Shown piece by piece: positions 60,035-64,000 of a DNA stretch of 64,000 bases. A program made the translations under genes and the position numbers. The stretch is from Mycobacterium neglectum (GTDB taxonomy: Bacteria > Actinomycetota > Actinomycetes > Mycobacteriales > Mycobacteriaceae): positions 1 through 64,000 of the forward strand of contig NZ_NVQE01000016.1 of assembly GCF_002591975.1 (NCBI RefSeq). Reading direction: 5' to 3'. The notes below the pieces were generated by a model. It made no database searches. It worked only from the letters and a program-made list of their open reading frames with translations, and was not told the DNA's origin. Each line of letters begins with the position of its first letter. Position 1 is the first letter of the stretch.

Positions 60035-62236
60035 ATGCCTATCGCCATCAACACTGAGCACAACGACCTGGCCGATTCGGTTCGGTCCCTGGTGGCGCGG
60101 GTTGCGCCGTCGGAGGTGTTGCACGAGGCGCTGGAGACCCCGATTCCCAACCCGCCGCCTTACTGGAAGGCCGCAGCCGAGCAGGGTCTACAGGGTGTGC
60201 ATCTGGCGGAATCCGTTGGTGGACAAGGGTTCGGCGTTCTCGAACTGGCGATCGTCCTCGCCGAGTTCGGCTACGGCGCGGTGCCCGGCCCCTTTGTGCC
60301 ATCCGCGATCGCCAGTGCCCTGATCGCCGCCAACGATCCCGACACCAAGCTGCTTGGCGACCTGGCCTCCGGTGAGGTCATCGCGACCTACGCCATCGAC
60401 TCCGGACTCACGGCCACCAGGCAGGGCGATGGCCTGGTCATTCGCGGTGAGGTACGCGCCGTGCCCGCGGCCGGGCAGGCGTCGGTGCTGGTGCTGCCGG
60501 TGGCGATCGACAGCGGCGAGGAGTGGGTGGTCCTCGACGTCAGCGAGAACCCGGCGCTGGAGATCGAGTCGGTCCAGAGCGTTGATCCGCTTCGCCCGGT
60601 GGCAGACGTGCGCGCCAATGCCGTGGAGGTCGGCGACGACCGCGTGCTGAGCAACCTGAGCCGTGGCCACGCGCGGGCTGTCATATCGACACTGCTGAGC
60701 GCGGAGTGCGTCGGCGTCGCCCGATGGGCCACGGATACCGCGACGGCGTATGCCAAGATCCGCGAGCAGTTCGGCAGGCCCATCGGTCAGTTCCAGGCGA
60801 TCAAGCACAAGTGCGCCACGATGATCGCCGACACCGAGCGAGCAACCGCCGCGGTGTGGGACGCCGCCCGCGCCATCGACGAACACAGCCAGAACCCAAC
60901 GGATGACACTGCTTTCGAGTTCGCCGCCGCCGTTGCTGCCACACTGGCACCCGCCGCTGTGCTGCACACCACCCAGGACTGCATCCAGGTGCACGGCGGT
61001 ATCGGCTTCACCTGGGAGCATGACACCAACGTCTACTACCGTCGCGCGCTCCTGCTGTCCGCATGTTTCGGTCGCTCCAGCGACTACCCGCAGCGGGTGG
61101 TCGACATCGCGACGAGCACCGGAATGCGCAGTATCGACATCGATCTGGATCCCGAGACGGAAAAACTGCGCGACGAGATCCGCTCGGAAGTGGCTGCGCT
61201 GAAAGAGATTCCGAGCGAAGAGCGCACCACCGCGATCGCCGAGGGCGGCTGGGTGGTGCCCCACCTGCCCAAGCCGTGGGGGCGCGCCGCGAATCCGATC
61301 GAGCAGATCATCATCGCCCAGGAGTTCAGCACCGGACGGGTACGCCGCCCGACGATGGGCATCGCAACGTGGCTGATCCCGTCGGTGGTGGCGTTCGGCA
61401 CCGACGAGCAGAAGCAGCGCTTCCTGCCACCGACCCTGCGCGGTGAGATGGTCTGGTGCCAGCTGTTTTCCGAGCCCGGCGCCGGATCCGATCTGGCCAG
61501 CCTGACCACGAAGGCGACCAAGGTCGACGGTGGTTGGCGGATCACCGGCCAGAAGATCTGGACCACCGGTGCGCAGTACTCCCAGTGGGGCATGCTGCTG
61601 GCCCGGACCAATCCGAGCGCTCCGAAGCACAACGGCATCACCTACTTCCTGCTCGACATGAGCAGTGACGGTGTCGAGGTGAAACCGCTGCGCGAGTTGA
61701 CCGGCAACGCCATGTTCAACACCGTGTTCATCGACGACGTCTTCGTTCCCGATGACATGGTGCTCGGCGAGGTGGACCGCGGCTGGGAGGTCAGCCGCAC
61801 CACCCTGACCGCCGAGCGGGTGTCCATCGGCAGCAGCGAGGCGCCGTTCCTACCCAGCCTCGACGGCTTCGTCGACTTCATCCGCGACGGTCAGTTCGAT
61901 CAGATCGGGCAGCACCAGGCCGGGCACCTCATCGCCGAGGGGCACGCCGCGAAGGTGCTGAACATGCGGTCGACCCTGCTCACGCTGGCCGGCGGCGACC
62001 CGATGCCCGCGGCAGCCATCTCCAAACTGTTGTCGATGCGCACGGGGCAGAAGTACGCCGAGTTCGCGGTGTCGTCGTTCGGCACCGATGGCGCCGTCGG
62101 CAATGCGGAGACGCCGCAGGGCAAATGGGCCGAGTACCTGTTGGCCAGCCGCGCCACCACCATTTACGGCGGCACATCGGAAGTGCAGCTCAACATCATC
62201 GCCGAGCGGCTACTCGGTCTGCCCCGCGATCCATAA
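60035..62236 (+). CDS. fadE6: Fused two-domain acyl-CoA dehydrogenase FadE6
   Basis: A 733-residue protein with two acyl-CoA dehydrogenase modules. The first (about 1-370) ends in FAAAVAATLAPAAVLHTTQD then CIQVHGGIGFTWEHDTNVYY. The second (about 375-733) has WCQLFSEPGAGSDLASLTTK, GWRITGQKIWTTGAQYSQWG and TIYGGTSEVQLNIIAERLLG. Both carry FAD-binding features. Tandem mycobacterial FadE proteins of this kind work as oligomers in lipid or steroid degradation. Rv0271c (fadE6, 731 aa) is the recalled match, with the same neighbours. Confidence 0.9.
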   Translation: MPIAINTEHNDLADSVRSLVARVAPSEVLHEALETPIPNPPPYWKAAAEQGLQGVHLAESVGGQGFGVLELAIVLAEFGYGAVPGPFVPSAIASALIAANDPDTKLLGDLASGEVIATYAIDSGLTATRQGDGLVIRGEVRAVPAAGQASVLVLPVAIDSGEEWVVLDVSENPALEIESVQSVDPLRPVADVRANAVEVGDDRVLSNLSRGHARAVISTLLSAECVGVARWATDTATAYAKIREQFGRPIGQFQAIKHKCATMIADTERATAAVWDAARAIDEHSQNPTDDTAFEFAAAVAATLAPAAVLHTTQDCIQVHGGIGFTWEHDTNVYYRRALLLSACFGRSSDYPQRVVDIATSTGMRSIDIDLDPETEKLRDEIRSEVAALKEIPSEERTTAIAEGGWVVPHLPKPWGRAANPIEQIIIAQEFSTGRVRRPTMGIATWLIPSVVAFGTDEQKQRFLPPTLRGEMVWCQLFSEPGAGSDLASLTTKATKVDGGWRITGQKIWTTGAQYSQWGMLLARTNPSAPKHNGITYFLLDMSSDGVEVKPLRELTGNAMFNTVFIDDVFVPDDMVLGEVDRGWEVSRTTLTAERVSIGSSEAPFLPSLDGFVDFIRDGQFDQIGQHQAGHLIAEGHAAKVLNMRSTLLTLAGGDPMPAAAISKLLSMRTGQKYAEFAVSSFGTDGAVGNAETPQGKWAEYLLASRATTIYGGTSEVQLNIIAERLLGLPRDP

Positions 62237-62264
62237 ATCCTTCGATACCGGGTAACCCACGCTG

Positions 62265-62576
62265 ATGACCAACGATGTCGAGAAGCGGTGGGACCGGCCC
62301 GCCACCTTCCGTGCGGCGGCCGTCTACGTCGGTGCCGTCGTCGCGGTGGCGGGCATCGCCTTCGCCGTATACGGGTTGATTGCACGTGAATCGGTCGTGG
62401 CGGCATCACTGGTGCCGGCGACCCTGTTCGCCGGTGGTGTGGGTGCTTTCGTCAAGACCTACCGGGTGTGGAAGGCCCAGGGGGCATGGCCGGCCTGGCA
62501 GGGCGCAGGCTGGTTTCTATTGCTCCTCATGCTGGTATGCCTTTCGGTCCCAGGCGCCGCGATGCAGGCGACCTAG
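62265..62576 (+). CDS. Small three-helix membrane protein
   Basis: A 103-residue protein with three hydrophobic segments (AAAVYVGAVVAVAGIAFAVY, ASLVPATLFAGGVGAFV, WFLLLLMLVCLSVPGAAM). The N-terminus is cytosolic and basic (MTNDVEKRWDRPATF). No known family is recognised. It is 28 bases downstream of fadE6 and its stop overlaps the convergent SDR gene by four bases. Confidence 0.65.
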   Translation: MTNDVEKRWDRPATFRAAAVYVGAVVAVAGIAFAVYGLIARESVVAASLVPATLFAGGVGAFVKTYRVWKAQGAWPAWQGAGWFLLLLMLVCLSVPGAAMQAT

Positions 62577-63352
62577 GGGACGATCGAGTCGACGTAACCA
62601 CCGTCGACACGAAGCGCACCACCGGTTGTCGCCGACGCCTGCTCCGAAGCCAGGTAGGTGACCATGTTGGCGATCTCTTCGGGCTCGATGAGCCGTTCCA
62701 GCAGCGACTGCGGTCGGTATTTGCGCATGAACTCCCGCTGCGCGGTGTCCCACGGCAACGACTCATCCACCAACTGGTAGACGAAATCGCGCACGCCCGC
62801 GGTGTGGGTCGGCCCCGCGATGACCGAATTGACGGTGACACCGGTGCCCGACGCATCCTTGGCGAATCCGCGGGACACCGCCAGCAGGGCAGTCTTGGAC
62901 ACCCCGTAGTGGATCATTTCCTCGGGGATCACGAGTGCAGAGTCGCTGGCGATCTGAATCACCCGACCCCAACCGCGTTCCGTCATCGCGGGTAGGTAGC
63001 TGCGGATAAGTCGCACTGCGGCAAGGACATTCACCTCGAAGTAGGTGCGCCACTGCTCGTCGGTCACCTGGCGGGCGGGGACCGCCTCGAAAATGCCGAG
63101 ATTGTTCACCAGGATGTCGACGTCGGGCAACTGCGCCAAGAGTTCGGCCGTGCCGTCGTCGCTTGCCACGTCAGCGGCTACGCCGATGGCGTCACCACCG
63201 AGCAAGGCGACGGCTTCGTCGACCCGGTCGGGCGTGCGCCCGTTCACCACGACACGGGCACCGCTGGCGGCCAACCCCTTGGCGATCGCTAATCCGATGC
63301 CCTGGGTGGAGCCGGTGACAAGCGCTGTTTTTCCCGCCAGATCAATGTTCAC
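62573..63352 (-). CDS. Short-chain dehydrogenase/reductase
   Basis: A 259-residue classical SDR. Cofactor loop ALVTGSTQGIGLAIAKGLAA, NNxG form LVNNLGIFEAV, Ser in IQIASDSALV and the Tyr/Lys pair HYGVSKTALL. The C-terminal GGALRVDGGYVDSIVP is usual. It starts at GTG 63352, 29 bases downstream of the fadD2 stop on the same strand, so the two are likely cotranscribed. It would oxidise a hydroxyacyl or alcohol intermediate made by the neighbouring Fad enzymes, by inference. Confidence 0.9.
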   Translation of the reverse strand: MNIDLAGKTALVTGSTQGIGLAIAKGLAASGARVVVNGRTPDRVDEAVALLGGDAIGVAADVASDDGTAELLAQLPDVDILVNNLGIFEAVPARQVTDEQWRTYFEVNVLAAVRLIRSYLPAMTERGWGRVIQIASDSALVIPEEMIHYGVSKTALLAVSRGFAKDASGTGVTVNSVIAGPTHTAGVRDFVYQLVDESLPWDTAQREFMRKYRPQSLLERLIEPEEIANMVTYLASEQASATTGGALRVDGGYVDSIVP

Positions 63353-63381
63353 GCTGTGCTACTACCACTGCGACACCAGAA

Positions 63382-64000
63382 CTATTCCTTGGTCTCAGTG
63401 TCCATTTCGCGGAGTTCGCGCTTGAGGATCTTGCCGGTCGGATTGCGGGGCAACTCCTCGAGGAAGACGACCTCGCGGGGCACCTTGTAGCGGGCCAGGT
63501 TGTCCCGCACGTACGCCTTGATGGCGTCCTCGTCGATCGAGGCACCGTCCACCTTGACCACGAAGCAGCGCAGCCGGTGGCCCCATTCCTTGTCTTCCAC
63601 GCCGAGCGCGGTGGCTTCGACGACCTCGGGATGGCCACTCACGAGATCTTCTATCTCCGCTGGGAACACGTTCTCGCCGCCGGACACGATCATCTCGTCA
63701 TCGCGGCCGCTGACGTACAACAGGTCGTGCTCGTCGAAGTAACCGACGTCGCCCGACGACATCAACCCGTCGATGATCTGCTTGTGGCCACCGCCGGTGT
63801 AACCCTCGAAGGGAAAGGTGTTGCCGACGAAGATTCGGCCAACTTCGCCCTGGGGTAGTTCGTTGCCGTTCTCGTCGAGGATCTTCACCTTGACACCCTT
63901 GACGACAGGGCCGACCGTTCCCGGGTTGATCGACAGATCCTTGGGCCGCGCGATGGTCGCGAACGCGATCTCGGTCGAGCCGTACAAGTTGTAGATGACC
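63382..64000 (-). CDS. fadD2: Acyl-CoA synthetase FadD2, C-terminal part (gene runs off the window)
   Basis: The minus-strand frame is open to the right edge; only the last 205 codons are in view. Visible motifs are YNLYGSTEIA, the hinge region SSGDVGYFDEHDLLYVSGRD followed by EMIVSGGENVFPAEIEDLVS, and the C-terminal Lys in LPRNPTGKILKRELREM. It activates fatty acids to acyl-CoA through an acyl-AMP. Location beside fadE6 and the regulators matches Rv0270 (fadD2). The fate of the N-terminal half cannot be judged. Confidence 0.88.
   Translation of the reverse strand, partial: VIYNLYGSTEIAFATIARPKDLSINPGTVGPVVKGVKVKILDENGNELPQGEVGRIFVGNTFPFEGYTGGGHKQIIDGLMSSGDVGYFDEHDLLYVSGRDDEMIVSGGENVFPAEIEDLVSGHPEVVEATALGVEDKEWGHRLRCFVVKVDGASIDEDAIKAYVRDNLARYKVPREVVFLEELPRNPTGKILKRELREMDTETKE

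Overview
The window is high-GC DNA from a Mycobacterium/Mycolicibacterium-type actinobacterium. The evidence is a complete ESX-3 type VII secretion operon with PE/PPE genes, GTG/TTG starts with GGAGG-type Shine-Dalgarno (SD) sites, a mycobacterial dCTP deaminase/dUTPase, and a gene order that mirrors the M. tuberculosis Rv0270-Rv0321 neighbourhood in reverse (homologies recalled, not searched). Relative to that backbone the window carries one clear integrated mobile element and several inserted accessory clusters.

Layout. 1-3.6 kb: a partial membrane protein with a proline-rich tail, an ammonium transporter with Glu at the first twin-His position, dcd, and tRNA-Gly(CCC). 3.55-16.73 kb: a 13.2-kb element integrated in the 3' half of the tRNA and bounded by a perfect 48-bp direct repeat. 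It has a tyrosine integrase, a second (serine) recombinase, short translationally coupled genes, a prim-pol/helicase-type replication protein with a mirrored six-copy iteron cluster beside it, two excisionase-like DNA-binding proteins, a phage major capsid-like gene, a tandem paralogue pair, a PtpA-like tyrosine phosphatase and a HEPN-like protein. I see no terminase, portal, protease or tail genes, so it looks like a capsid-encoding phage satellite. 16.8-22.7 kb: small secreted and membrane proteins, a DUF427 protein, a PknH-like Ser/Thr kinase, an SDR and an exported LAS-type peptidase-like protein. 22.8-27.3 kb: a FadR-family regulator followed by a CoA ligase, class II aldolase and amidohydrolase (uncharacterised catabolic cluster). 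27.4-31.6 kb: a paralogue of the first gene, a membrane Hsp70-like protein with a Thr-rich tail, an NTF2-like protein and an L,D-transpeptidase-like exported protein.

31.6-39.4 kb: an ArsR-like/SRPBCC pair with a perfect palindromic operator, a PAP2-diacylglycerol kinase fusion, a second PAP2 protein, a small conserved protein, a DUF222/HNH protein, tam and an alpha/beta hydrolase. 39.4-54.0 kb: eccA3-eccB3-eccC3-PE5-PPE4-esxG-esxH-espG3-eccD3-mycP3-eccE3, all on the minus strand with many overlapping start/stop codons, behind a TAACTT inverted-repeat region that suggests metal-responsive control. ESX-3 secretes EsxG-EsxH and PE/PPE proteins and is required for iron/zinc homeostasis. 54-64 kb: an SAM methyltransferase, a DUF2236 protein, two TetR regulators, a VOC protein, a hydrolase, a 2-hydroxyacid dehydrogenase, fadE6, a small membrane protein, an SDR and the 3' end of fadD2.

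Coordinates come from reading the sequence. Family assignments come from motif recognition without database searches.
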